Below, piece after piece: positions 10,636-20,928 of a stretch of DNA of 61,771 nt. This stretch comes from Pseudoxanthomonas kaohsiungensis (GTDB taxonomy: Bacteria; Pseudomonadota; Gammaproteobacteria; Xanthomonadales; Xanthomonadaceae). A program made the translations under genes and the position numbers. The stretch lies in contig NZ_PDWO01000018.1 in assembly GCF_010211765.1 (NCBI RefSeq), positions 1-61,771 on the forward strand, in the 5' to 3' direction. Numbering within the stretch: the first letter of the stretch is position 1; every line of letters begins with the position of its first letter. The notes beneath the pieces are model-generated. The model saw only the letters and a program-made list of their open reading frames with translations. It was not told where the DNA came from and searched no databases.

Positions 10636-10816
10636 CTGCGGCTCCTTGCCGGTCGGAGGAACCGGCCTTCAGCCACGCTTTCGGCGGATACCGCGGGAAG
10701 TTGAGCCGATCCTGCGATGGCGCGTGTGTGGGAAGCGTGATCTGTGGACTGGATCACGCAAACGGCGGCGGGCCACGGCCAGGCCTGCGGCCAGGCGGAA
10801 AGGCTGCCCCGCCAGC

Positions 10817-11797
10817 TTAGAAGGTCAGGGTGATGGTGACCGTATCGGCATAGGTGCCCGCCGCGTTGACCGATTGGACCGGCACGCGGCCGTAGACGGT
10901 GCGGGTCTGGACGGCGTTGGTGCCGCTGCCCTCAACGTCGGTGGCCGTGGTGTTGCCCCAGGGCAGGGTGCGGGCCGAATCCTGGAAAAGCTGGTAGGTG
11001 ATGTAGTTGCCGCCGGGTCCGGCCATGCGCCGGGTGGTGCCGCTGGCGTTACTGCCGTAGTTGAGCGCCAGCTGCCAGGCGGTGTTGGTAGGGCAGCGCA
11101 GGCTGATGGTCGAGGTCTGTTCGCGGTTGGTGGACAGGTTCGGGAAGGACCCAAACTCCAGGTCGGTGGCGGCGCTGACGTAGCAGGTATTGGCGAAGGT
11201 CGCGGTCACCGGTGCGTAGTTGGTTTCCTGCGAGGCGGACGCCGCGCACTGGGCGACGGACGGGGGGGTGGAGCCGGCCTGGGACACCCAGCGGATCACT
11301 TCCGTGATGTATCCGAAGTAGCTACCCGCGGAGACCTGCTGGCCCCCCGGTACGCGTCCATACAACGGTATCGATCCGGTCGACTGCGCCGCGGATGTGG
11401 TGTGGGTGATGCTGTAGACCGCATGGCCGCTGGTAGTCGAGCCGATCAGCTGGGTCATCGCGGGATTGGAATACAGGTCGTACTCCAGGAAATCGTCCCA
11501 GTTGGTCATCCGACGCGGGGCCACGCCGGTGATGAGCAGCGGATTCATGTACAGGCACAGCCGGAAGCTGCGGACGGCCTGGCTTTCATTGTTGCAGGTG
11601 AAGGTCACGCTATTGGACGTGGTGCCGCCGCCACCGCCAACGCTTCCGAAGGCGATCGAGGTTCCGCCGATCCAGCAGTCGTTGGCGGCCATGGCCTTGC
11701 CGGGCAACAGCCAGCAGCAGGCCAGCAGGGCGGCGAGCGGGAACGCGCGCAGCCACGCCGGAATCGCGCGCCCGTTCGGCAGGTAAACGTTGTTCAT
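10817..11797 (-). CDS. Spore-coat-U domain pilus subunit, two-domain (probable tip adhesin)
   Basis: 326-aa secreted protein. The signal peptide ends near MAANDCW. Two consecutive spore-coat-U (SCPU) domains follow, about residues 28-175 and 185-326. Each opens with a Cys segment (CWIGGTSIAFGSV, CYVSAATDLEFGSF) and ends in the YGRVP...AGxYxDxVT strand pattern. A two-domain subunit encoded after the usher matches the CsuE-type tip adhesin of Csu pili. I chose the ATG at 11797 because it overlaps the usher stop as ATGA. A GTG two codons upstream is the alternative. Confidence 0.85.
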   Translation of the reverse strand: MNNVYLPNGRAIPAWLRAFPLAALLACCWLLPGKAMAANDCWIGGTSIAFGSVGGGGGTTSNSVTFTCNNESQAVRSFRLCLYMNPLLITGVAPRRMTNWDDFLEYDLYSNPAMTQLIGSTTSGHAVYSITHTTSAAQSTGSIPLYGRVPGGQQVSAGSYFGYITEVIRWVSQAGSTPPSVAQCAASASQETNYAPVTATFANTCYVSAATDLEFGSFPNLSTNREQTSTISLRCPTNTAWQLALNYGSNASGTTRRMAGPGGNYITYQLFQDSARTLPWGNTTATDVEGSGTNAVQTRTVYGRVPVQSVNAAGTYADTVTITLTF

Positions 11798-14237
11798 CGG
11801 CACACCACCCCGTCAAGTTCGATGAATCCCGTGCGTTCCTGCAGCTCCGGGAGGGACGCGTCGCAATAGCCGCCGTCGCGGCGGATTTTCAGTCCTGCGC
11901 CGGGCGGCAGTTCCTGCAGGTAGATCAGGCCGTCGTAGCCGACCACCGTCAAGGGCTGGACCGTCGCCGGGTCGGAGCTATCCAGCCACACGGCACTGCC
12001 AGGGGCCAGGTACTGGCCATCCGGATCCGTTACGGTGGCCTGGATCGAAAGCACCTTGCGCATCGGGAAACGGGCCAGCATGCCGCTGCGGCCGGGGGGC
12101 ACGGCGAACACCTCGGTCGCGCCCAGCCGCAAGTCGGTGGGCGTCTGCAGCGGATCGATCGACAGCCGGTTGTTCTGCCAGGCGTTGAGCCGGTTGATCA
12201 GCAGCAGGCCGTCTTCGTCGGTGAAGCCGATCAGGCGGTTCTCCTGGAGGATCGGCACGTTGGCGATGCCGTCGGTGGATACCAGGGCGAATGCGCCGTC
12301 GACGCGGCGCATGGCGAACAGGTGTTTCTCCATCAGCAGCAGGCTGCCGATGGCGCCGGCGAAACCGGTTGTGCTTTGCGGGCTCGGGCCGTCCGCGCGC
12401 TGGTGGAAGAAGCCGGCGCTCCAGGCGCCATGGTTGCCCAGTCCGGACAGCTGCCCCTGCGCGCTGGCACGGTCGCCCAGCGTGGTCTGGACGCGCCAGC
12501 CCAGGCCGCCGAGATCGCTGTCGACGGGACGGTTTGCTTCGAGGCTGATGCCGTTGCTGTTGCGGTTGTGGCGCGCCGAGGCGGACACCGACGTGCGGCG
12601 GTCCAGCGGCATCGACCAGTACAGGAACGCGCTGTCGGCGTCGCGATTGCCGAGGTCGCGGTTCAGGCTCAGGCTGAGGTAGCCATTGTGCGGCAGTTGC
12701 CGCGACCAGCTCAGGCTGGCGAAGCGGCTCAGCGGTTGCCCGGCGGTTTCCTGGCGAACGTAGCTGGCACCGATCTGGGACAGACCCAGGCTGAGTCCGG
12801 CGAAGGCGCTGTCCATGCGCCGCGGTAACATGGCGTCCTCCAGGCTGGCGACATCGGCGAAGTCGTCGCTGCGCCGCAGCGTGGACGCGCCCAGGTTGAG
12901 CACGCCCGAATTCCACTGGTAGCCCACCCCGTACTGCTGGCCTGTTTCGCCGCGGTAACGGCTGCCGGCCACTGAGGCGTCCAGCACGCCGCCGCGCTCG
13001 CCGAGCAGCCAGGCCCCGCCGGCGCCGGCCATTTCCAGCCCGGACGTGGCCTCGGCATGGAACTCCAGCGTGGTCTGGTCGCTGACGCCATGGCGCACCG
13101 TGGCGCTGCCCATCGGGTCGTTGGCGTACGAGAACGAGCGGATGCCGTAGTCGCGGCGGACCACGCCGGCTTCCGCCGACCAGTCGGTCAGGCCCTGCCG
13201 CAGCAGCTGCGGGGTGTTGTACAGGGGAAACTGACGACCCGGCTCTGGCCGTTGATGTCAGTGATCACCATCTGCGCTTGACCGGCGCCGCTGATGGTTG
13301 GGATGGTGTCGATCTGGAACTGGCCGGGCCGGACCTGCTGGCTCGATTGGCGGATGCCGTTGATGTACAGGTCCACGGTCGACGGCAGCACCGCGTCGCC
13401 GGCGAACGAGGCCAGCGGGGTGGTCACCCGGTAGGGTTGCAGGCCGAAGTTGCTGCCGGCGCGGATGCCGCCGATACGCGTGGTCCGTGTCCAGCCGAGC
13501 GAGCCGCTGTAGGTGTCGCCAGCGATCACTGAGACCATGCTGTCCGGCAGGTCGAGTTGCCAGGAGGTGTCCAGGCGGGTGTTGCCGCGATCGCCTTCGT
13601 TCCCGCGCACGTTGATGGCGCGGCTGACCATGCTGTTGCTCCAGACGCCCGGCCCCATGCCGAACAGCCGCAGTTCGCTCCAGCCGCTCACCGACTGGTA
13701 GTCGCCGTCGCCCTGCGCGTAGACGTCGTAGTTGAACAGCAGACCAGCAGCGAGCGTGGAGGGATCGAGTCGGGGAATGCTCCGCTCCCCCGCGCTGAAG
13801 ACCTCGCGTTCGCCGGAAAGGTTTTCCAGCGGTGCGGTCAGGGCCAGTTGCTGGTTGGCGGCGTCGTAGCGGGCCTGCAGGCCCGGGATGTCGTCCAGCG
13901 CGATCAGGCCGCTGGCGGTGTCGCCACCAAGCCAGCGCAGACCAAGTTCGCGGAGGGTCGCCGCGCTGGTGTGCAGCCGGCCGTCGATCAGGACGAAGCG
14001 GGCCAGCCGGCCGGTGGCGAATTCGTTGAGCGAGACTTCGAGATAGAGCTCCTGCGAGCCGGCATCCGCGTCGGGGAGCTGGTCGTCGGATCCGATCAGG
14101 TCCAGCGCGCCGGTAGCGGCGTAGCCGGCGGGCGATGGGTTCGGGGAGGGCGCGGCGTCCGCCATGGGCGTGCAGACCGCGGCGATACTAGCGGCCAGCA
14201 GTTTCCAGCGGCAATGTCTGGTCGTTCGGATCGTCAT
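11794..14237 (-). pseudogene. Outer-membrane pilus usher (FimD/CsuD type), interrupted by a one-base frameshift
   Basis: The usher forms the outer-membrane pore that assembles pilus subunits. Two frames together span it. 14237-13188 encodes the signal peptide, N-terminal domain (LYLEVSLNEFATGRL) and the start of the barrel, ending at NGQSRVVSFP and then out of frame. A second frame takes over at about 13224 and runs to 11794 through the rest of the barrel (RRDYGIRSFSYANDP), plug and C-terminal domains. Adding one C to the CCCC run at 13224-13227 (plus-strand GGGG) restores PLYNTPQLLRQGLTDWSAEAG and gives one protein of about 814 aa, the normal family size. Nothing else is damaged, so this is either a recent mutation or a homopolymer sequencing error. 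The start overlaps the upstream chaperone by 50 bp. Confidence 0.88.
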
Positions 14238-15018
14238 TGAATCTGACCTTCAAGGTGCCGCCCTTGGCCCGCTGTTGCGGCGACAGCGGGATCGTCCATT
14301 GCATCTCCTGGCCGGCCAGCACGTAGCCGAACAGCCCGGAGGCCAGTTCCGTGCGCTGGCCGTCGCTTCCCACCCAGGCCAGGTTGCTCATCCGGACCCG
14401 CTGTCGGGCCGGGTTGGACACGCGCAGCAGGCTCTTGTCGCCCTGGTCCTGCAGCATGGCGGACAGTCCGACCGGGCTGGGTGCGTGCGCCGGCGAGTTC
14501 GCCGTGCGCCGGGTCGGGCCCAGTGGCTCGGTGCCTTCGGCAAGGACGAATACCGGGACCGAATAGCGCAGGAGGAACTGGACCCCTGAGCGTTCCAATT
14601 CCGAGCCGTCCACCGGCAATTCATCGATGGTCAGCCGGTAAGCCGCCTCGGACTGCAGCGGTTCAATCCGTGGCCGGATGATGCGCACCAGCTGCTGCTC
14701 GCCGGCCGCGATGTCCAGGATTGCCGGGCTGGCTACCAGGTCGCGGCTGGACTCGTTCTGGTCCTTGCCGTCGGCCTGGGTCCAGCGTCCGACCCGTACC
14801 TGGGCCTTAAGCGGCTGCGTGCCCGAATTGGTCAGCCATAGCGCCTGCGACTGCTCGCCCGGGGCGAACTCGAGCATGATCGGGTTGACCTGCAGGTCGG
14901 CTGCCAGCGCGGCCGGCCCTGCCAGGAACGTCGCCGCCAGCAGCAGCCAGCCTCCGATACGGGAACCGCGCCCGGGCAAGCGGCGCGGCCCGCGTACATC
15001 AACAGTCAACGGGATCAT
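14188..15018 (-). CDS. Periplasmic pilus chaperone (PapD-like), first copy
   Basis: 276 aa with a signal peptide (hydrophobic segment about residues 22-38, cleavage near ALAAD) and a two-domain chaperone fold. Marks are LWLTNSGTQPLKAQVRVGRW, the conserved basic RIIRPR segment and AYRLTIDELP. GAGGCAGGG precedes the ATG. It lies between the major subunit gene (20 bp gap) and the usher, whose start it overlaps by 50 bp, the usual Csu order subunit-chaperone-usher-tip. It stabilises subunits in the periplasm before assembly. Confidence 0.9.
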   Translation of the reverse strand: MIPLTVDVRGPRRLPGRGSRIGGWLLLAATFLAGPAALAADLQVNPIMLEFAPGEQSQALWLTNSGTQPLKAQVRVGRWTQADGKDQNESSRDLVASPAILDIAAGEQQLVRIIRPRIEPLQSEAAYRLTIDELPVDGSELERSGVQFLLRYSVPVFVLAEGTEPLGPTRRTANSPAHAPSPVGLSAMLQDQGDKSLLRVSNPARQRVRMSNLAWVGSDGQRTELASGLFGYVLAGQEMQWTIPLSPQQRAKGGTLKVRFNDDPNDQTLPLETAGR

Positions 15019-15038
15019 TCCCTGCCTCGGCGCATCGA

Positions 15039-15542
15039 TCAGTAGGTGATCGTCGCGGTGATGGTATCGGTATACGTGCCAGCCGACACGCCGGTGTCCG
15101 CGCTCAGCACGCGGCCGTACACCGTAATGGTCTGGGCAGAGCCGCTGCCGGTGCCGGCCACCCGGTTGGTGCCGGTGTCGCCCCAGTTCTGGGTGCGGCC
15201 CGTGTTCTTGTACAGGCTGTATGGAACGGTGCCACCCGGGCCAGTCATCTTGCGGGCGGTGTCAGTGGCGCCAGAGCCCGTGCCGGCGTTCAGGCCGATG
15301 TTGTACGGGGTGCCGTTGGTGCAGGTGACCACCAGCGTGCTGGTGCTGTCGACGTCGTTGGCCGACAGGCGGGCCTTGTTGCCGAAGTCGAGGTCGGACG
15401 AGGCGCTGGTGCTGAAGAGGCAGGATTCGGTGATGTTGATCTTCACCTGGAAGTTGCGGGTGTCGGTGGCGGCGCTGGCGGTGCCCGCTAAACCGGCCGC
15501 GACCAGGGCGGTGGCGATCAGGGTGTTCTTGAACAGGTTCAT
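15039..15542 (-). CDS. Spore-coat-U domain major pilus subunit
   Basis: 167 aa starting at the ATG at 15542. The signal peptide (NTLIATALVAAGLAGTASA) is cleaved near residue 24. One SCPU domain follows, with the disulfide Cys pair (CLFS, CTNG) and the closing YGRVLSADTGVSAGTYTDT motif. As first gene of the operon with the shortest product it is the likely main shaft pilin of a Csu/type-I-like biofilm pilus. It lies about 40 nt downstream of the predicted sigma-54 start site. Confidence 0.9.
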   Translation of the reverse strand: MNLFKNTLIATALVAAGLAGTASAATDTRNFQVKINITESCLFSTSASSDLDFGNKARLSANDVDSTSTLVVTCTNGTPYNIGLNAGTGSGATDTARKMTGPGGTVPYSLYKNTGRTQNWGDTGTNRVAGTGSGSAQTITVYGRVLSADTGVSAGTYTDTITATITY

Positions 15543-15593
15543 CGGGAACTCCGGGTGTTGGTTCGGGGTGTGGTGATGCTTGCGGAGGGATGC

Positions 15594-15610
15594 AGCAGGA
15601 GGCGTGCCAA
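15594..15610 (-). promoter_or_regulatory. Predicted sigma-54 (RpoN) promoter of the pilus operon
   Basis: Minus-strand reading gives TTGGCACG-CCTC-CTGCT, one mismatch from the consensus YTGGCACG-N4-TTGCW, with GG at -24 and GC at -12 in exact spacing. The predicted start is about 40 nt before the first pilus gene. No sigma-70-type -35/-10 pair is visible between here and 15542. Confidence 0.7.
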
Positions 15611-15659
15611 CTATTCGACGCGAGGCCTTCCAGTCCCTGGAAGCAGGATTTGACGCCGT

Positions 15660-15766
15660 TGTCACATTCCTGAATAGGAATAGTGTGACACATTGCGCGT
15701 CCGGTACCGGGCCTATTCAGCAAAATGTGACCTGCCGCGTCAGTCACTTGACGTTAACTATTCAGG
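15660..15766. promoter_or_regulatory. Repeated upstream elements, candidate enhancer-binding-protein sites
   Basis: Part of the 344-bp gene-free stretch 15543-15886. The unit CCTATTCAG-N2/4-ATGTGAC occurs twice in opposite orientation (15678-15661 on the minus strand and 15712-15731 on the plus strand). A third CTATTCAGG is at 15758-15766. A TGTCACA/TGTGACA palindrome (arms 15660-15666 and 15684-15690) surrounds the first copy. A 12-bp inverted repeat CCTGCCGCGTCA (15731-15742 and 15781-15792) partly overlaps. The elements lie about 50-160 bp upstream of the sigma-54 box, the usual position for an AAA+ activator. Confidence 0.55.
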
Positions 15767-15851
15767 TCCGCGCTCCGAAGTGACGCGGCAGGGCCGGGAC
15801 GTCGCCGGTGTGGTCGATTTCCCGCCTGCGCGCCAGCAGGCGCCATCCGCG

Positions 15852-15880
15852 TTCAGGTACGGTCCCGGATCGGCGATAAT
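15852..15880 (+). promoter_or_regulatory. Promoter of map, predicted leaderless transcript
   Basis: A GATAAT -10 box at 15875-15880 ends six bases before the map ATG at 15887, with a weak TTCAGG -35 at 15852-15857 (17-bp spacer). A normal start site would fall on or next to the A of the ATG. There is no Shine-Dalgarno. Confidence 0.5.
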
Positions 15881-15886
15881 CCGCGC

Positions 15887-16687
15887 ATGACCCTGCACCT
15901 GAAGACCCCCGAGGAAATCGAGAAGATGCGCATCGCCGGCCGCCTGGCCGCCGAAGTGCTGGAGATGATCGCCCCGCACGTGAAGCCGGGCGTGACCACC
16001 GAGGAGCTGGACCGGCTCTGCCACGACCACATCGTCGAGGTGCAGGGCGCGATCCCGGCCAACGTCGGTTATCGCGGCTATCCCAAGACGGTCTGCACCT
16101 CGGTCAACAACGTGATCTGCCACGGCATCCCCAGCCCGGGCAAGGTCCTCAAGGACGGCGACATCCTCAATATCGACGTCACCGTCATCAAGGATGGCTG
16201 GCACGGCGACACCAGCCGCATGTACTACGTTGGTACCCCGTCGGTCATGGCCAGGCGCCTGGTCGAAACCACCTTCGAGGCGATGTGGCGCGGCATCCGC
16301 GCGGTGAAGCCGGGCGCGACCCTGGGCGACGTCGGCCATGCGATCCAGAGCTACGCCGAGGCCGAGCGCTTCACCGTGGTGCGCGAGTACTGCGGGCACG
16401 GCATCGGCAAGGTCTACCACGACGAACCGCAGGTGCTGCACTACGGCCGCCCGGGCGATGGCCTGGTGCTGCGGCCGGGCATGACCTTCACCATCGAGCC
16501 GATGATCAACGAGGGCACCCGCTACACCAAGGTGCTGCCCGACGGCTGGACCGTGGTGACCAAGGATCGCAAGCTTTCGGCCCAGTGGGAGCACATGGTC
16601 GCGGTGACCGAGGATGGCGTCGACGTGCTGACACTGGGCGCCGGCGACGTGCCGCCGCCGGCCTCCGGCCAGACGCCGCCGGCGTGA
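15887..16687 (+). CDS. map: Methionine aminopeptidase type I
   Basis: 266-aa cytosolic metalloprotease that removes the initiator Met from nascent proteins. The five metal ligands of the pita-bread fold are visible: Asp in LNIDVTVI, Asp in GDTSRM, His in the CGHGIGKVYHDEP region, Glu in TFTIEPMIN and Glu in WEHMVAVTEDG. Length is normal (E. coli 264). It has no Shine-Dalgarno and is probably read from a leaderless mRNA. glnD begins within about 10 bp of its stop. In many Proteobacteria map lies next to rpsB; here the pilus operon separates them. Confidence 0.96.
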   Translation: MTLHLKTPEEIEKMRIAGRLAAEVLEMIAPHVKPGVTTEELDRLCHDHIVEVQGAIPANVGYRGYPKTVCTSVNNVICHGIPSPGKVLKDGDILNIDVTVIKDGWHGDTSRMYYVGTPSVMARRLVETTFEAMWRGIRAVKPGATLGDVGHAIQSYAEAERFTVVREYCGHGIGKVYHDEPQVLHYGRPGDGLVLRPGMTFTIEPMINEGTRYTKVLPDGWTVVTKDRKLSAQWEHMVAVTEDGVDVLTLGAGDVPPPASGQTPPA

Positions 16688-16695
16688 GCGCCGGC

Positions 16696-19358
16696 ATGGG
16701 CGTCGATCCGATGGGGGCCGATGTCCACGGCGACGGCGGCGCGGCCGACGAGGCCGGCTGGGCCGCGCGCGCGCGCGAACTGCTTGCCCATGGCGATGCG
16801 CGCCTGCTCAAGCGGTACGGACGCGACGTCGACATCGACCGCCTGCTCGCATTGCGCGCACGCCTGGTCGACGACCTGCTGCGCCGCGCCTGGCACCACT
16901 GCATCCCGGAAGGCGCGGGGTTGTCGCTGATCGCCGTGGGCGGCTATGGCCGCGGCGAACTGTTCCCGCGCTCGGACATCGACCTGCTGGTGCTGGCAGA
17001 GCCGGACGCGCAGCAGGCGCACCAGGCCGCGCTGTCGCGGTTCTTCGCCCTGCTTTGGGACACCGGCCTGCCCATCGGGCACGCGGTGCGCTCGGCGCAG
17101 GAATGCACGACGGCGGCGGCGGACCAGACCGTGATGACCGCCCTGCTCGAGGCGCGTCCGGTCGCGGCGGGGCCGGAGGCGATGGCCGCGCTGGCCGCGG
17201 CGATCGCGCCGGAGAAAATCTGGCCGCCGCGCGATTTCTTCCTGGCCAAGCGCGAGGAGCTGCAGCAGCGCCATCGTCGCCACGGCGATACCTCGGACAA
17301 CCTGGAGCCGAACATCAAGGACGGCCCCGGCGGCCTGCGCGACCTGCATACCCTGGGGTGGATGGCCGAGCGCGCGTTCGGCGTGCGCGAACTGGAGGCG
17401 GTGGTCGGCCTCGGCCACCTGGGCGCCGACGAGGCGGCGGCGCTGGCCCGCGAGCGACGCTCGCTCGGGCGGCTGCGCTTCGGACTGCACCTGGTCGCCG
17501 GGCGGCCGGAAGAGCGGCTGCGCTTCGACTACCAGAAGGCGCTGGCGCAGCGGCTGGGCTACGACGACGACGAGCACAGCCTCGGCGTCGAGAAGATGAT
17601 GCAGGGCTTCTACCGAAGCGCCGCGATCGTCCGCCGGATCAGCGACCGCCTGTTGCAGCGCTTCGAAGAGACCTTCGATGGTGAAGCGAAGCCCGAGCCG
17701 CTGAACCCGGACTTCGTCCTGCGCCGCGGCTACCTGGCCGCGGCGGCCGGCTACTGGCCCGAGGGCGACCTGCGCGAAGTGCTGGCGCTGTTCTCGACCT
17801 GGGCCGCCCATCCGCAAGTGCGTGGCCTGCATTCGCAGACCGCGCGCGCGCTGGCCGAGTCGCTGCGGCAGCTGCCGGCCTATGCCGATGCAGGCCCGGC
17901 GGCGCGCGAGCGCTTCATGGCGCTGCTGCGCGGCCCGCGCCCGGTGCAGACGCTGACGCGGATGGCGCGGCTGGGCGTGCTCGGCCAGTACCTGCCGGCG
18001 TTCGCGCAGGTGTCCGGGCGAATGCAGTTCGACCTGTTCCACGTCTACACCGTGGACCAGCACACGCTGATGGTGCTGCGGAACATCGAGGGCTTCGCCA
18101 GCGCCAGTGCGGGCGCCGGCGACGAGCGCTTCTCGATCGCCCACGAAGTGTGGCCGCGCCTGCGCAAGCCGGAGCTGCTGCTGCTGGCGGGCCTGTTCCA
18201 CGACATCGCCAAGGGACGCGGCGGCGACCATTCCGAACTGGGCGCGGTCGACGCGCGCGCCTTCTGCGCCGCCCACGGCCTCAGCGAGGCCGACACCGGG
18301 CTGGTCGTCTGGCTGGTGGAGCAGCACCTGCGCATGTCGGTGACCGCGCAGAAGCAGGACATCTCCGACCCGGAAGTGGTCCGCGCCTTCGCCACCCTGG
18401 TCGGCGACCGCGAGCGCCTGGACTACCTCTACCTGCTGACCTGCGCCGACATCGCCGGCACCAGCCCCAAGCTCTGGAATGCCTGGAAGGACCGCTTGCT
18501 GGCCGACCTATACCTGGCGACGCGCCGCGTGCTGCGCGAAGGCCTGGAAGCGCCGGTCGACGCCGAGGCGCGCGTGGCCGAGGCGCGCGAAGCCACCCGG
18601 CTCCTGCTTCGCGAACAAGGCCACGACGACGCCACCATCGAGCGGCAGTTCGCCGAGATGCCGGACGAGAGCTTCCTGCGCTTCCGCCCCGAGCAGCTGG
18701 CCTGGCAGGCCGCGGCGCTGGTAGAGGTGCGCATGGGTGACACCCAGGTCGCGGTCAGGCCGATCGGCGGTGCCGCCGGCGAGCACGGCGGCGCGCTGGA
18801 GGTGTTCGTGCATTCGCCCGACCGCGATGGCCTGTTCGCCGCGATCGTGGCCACCCTCGACCGCCACGGCTACGCCGTGCACCAGGCGCGGATCCTGATG
18901 GGCCCGCATGGCACCGTGTTCGACACGTTCGAGATATTGCCTGCCGACAGCTACGCCTGCGGCGATCCGGCGCAACTGGAGCTGGCGCTGCGCCAGGCGC
19001 TGGCGGGCGCGCTGGACCAGGTGCGCGCGCCGCGCCGCGCCGCGCCGAGGCAGCTGCGGCATTTCCGCTTCCCTCCGCGGGTGGACTTCAGCACCACGGC
19101 CGACGGGCGCCGCAGCCTGTTCGGCCTGGTCTGCCCCGACCGCCCCGGGCTGCTGGCCGATGTCGCCCAGGCCTTGCGTGCCAGCCACCTGCGGGTGCAC
19201 GACGCCCGCATCGCCACGTTCGGCGAGCGCGCCGAAGACCTGTTCCAGATCACCGACGAACACGACCGGCCGCTGGACGCTGCCGCGCAGGACGTCCTGC
19301 GCGCCGAACTGCGTGCACGGCTCGATCCCGAAAACCCGAACCGAGGAGCCCCCCGCTG

Positions 19359-19359
<1 letters not shown>
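16696..19359 (+). CDS. glnD: [Protein-PII] uridylyltransferase / uridylyl-removing enzyme
   Basis: 887-aa bifunctional sensor of glutamine that uridylylates PII proteins at low nitrogen and removes UMP at high nitrogen. The nucleotidyltransferase motif [19 protein letters not shown] is near residue 80. The HD hydrolase motif [17 protein letters not shown] is in the middle. Two ACT domains ([30 protein letters not shown]) close the protein. E. coli GlnD is 890 aa. Start choice is uncertain: a GTG at 16684 overlaps the map stop (GTGA) and would add four residues. The stop overlaps the dapD ATG by one base. Confidence 0.95.
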
Positions 19360-20258
<899 letters not shown>

Positions 20259-20300
20259 GCTGCGCTCGCCTGGCGACCGTCCTGTCGACGGTGGCCAGGA

Positions 20301-20370
20301 CAGCGAACGCACGACCATGGATGGCCGGGCCGGCTTACCGGAGCTCGCGACCTGGCGCCATGGATGGCAA
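20301..20370. repeat. CATGGATG-centred intergenic repeat, copy A
   Basis: About 70 bp between dapD and the ArsC-like gene. It contains two imperfect palindromes built on CATGGATG (20315-20324 and 20357-20368). The whole unit is clearly related, at roughly three bases in four by eye, to the inverted copy at 45302-45373. It is noncoding on both strands. Confidence 0.7.
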
Positions 20371-20395
20371 CCCCCGGCCTGGAAGCAAAGAAGAC

Positions 20396-20755
20396 ATGAC
20401 CACGACGATCTACGGCCTGAAGAACTGCGACACCTGCAAGAAGGCGACGAAGTGGCTGGACCGCTTCGGCGTGCCCTACGCGTTCGTCGATTACCGCGAC
20501 GACAAGCCGTCACCGGAAACGCTGGTGGAGTGGGCCGGCAAGGCCGGCGGCTTCGATGCCCTGGTCAACAAGTCGTCGACCACCTGGCGGCAGTTGCCCG
20601 ACAGTCGCAAGGCGCCCGGCAGCCAGGCCGAGTGGAAGCTGCTGCTGCGCGAGCACCCGCAGCTGGTGCGGCGCCCGGTGGTGGTCAGGGACGACGGCAC
20701 CTTCAGCCAGGGCTTCTCCGACAACGGCTTCAAGAAGCTGTTCGGCGTCGGCTGA
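20396..20755 (+). CDS. ArsC/Spx-family thioredoxin-fold protein (YffB-like)
   Basis: 119 aa with the N-terminal CxxC motif (LKNCDTCKKATKWLD) and thioredoxin-like fold of the ArsC/Spx/YffB group. The family Arg-containing motif near the C terminus (HPQLVRRPVVV) is present. In E. coli the homologue yffB is also immediately upstream of dapE, so the position fits YffB better than a true arsenate reductase; no arsenic genes are nearby. YffB is thought to be a glutathione-dependent thiol reductase, but its substrate is unknown. Confidence 0.85.
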   Translation: MTTTIYGLKNCDTCKKATKWLDRFGVPYAFVDYRDDKPSPETLVEWAGKAGGFDALVNKSSTTWRQLPDSRKAPGSQAEWKLLLREHPQLVRRPVVVRDDGTFSQGFSDNGFKKLFGVG

Positions 20756-20792
20756 GCGGCACGCGCTCCGCTGCTGCGAGCGTGGTGGCTTC

Positions 20793-20860
20793 GTAGCGCG
20801 GGGCTTGCCCCGCTGCTCCTGGCCACGATGCAGGAATCAGCGGGGCAGGCCCCGCTCTAC
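20793..20860. repeat. GTAG-type REP pair 1
   Basis: Two inverted 23-bp units (20793-20815 and 20838-20860). Each is itself a hairpin of the form GTAG-(A/C)GCGGGGC-NN-GCCCCGCTG, in the gap before dapE. It resembles the GTAG-headed REPs of Stenotrophomonas. A hairpin pair here could also act as a transcriptional or RNA-stability element. Confidence 0.85.
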
Positions 20861-20928
20861 GAGGGCGTGCCGTACGCGCGGCTGATCCGCTGACGTATCC
20901 TGCGTTGCACAAGGAGCAACGGCCGACC

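Noticed and set aside
13221-13230. Phase-variable homopolymer tract in the usher
   Set aside because: The run is only four or five bases, too short for frequent slippage; a point indel or sequencing error is simpler.
15660-15690. TGTCACA...TGTGACA palindrome as a CRP/Clp site
   Set aside because: CRP-type sites are TGTGA-N6-TCACA. Here the half-sites are in the opposite order with a 17-bp spacer, so I list it as an unknown activator site instead.
20396-20755. ArsC-like gene as an arsenate reductase of a resistance operon
   Set aside because: No arsR, arsB or acr3 nearby, and its position before dapE matches yffB of E. coli.
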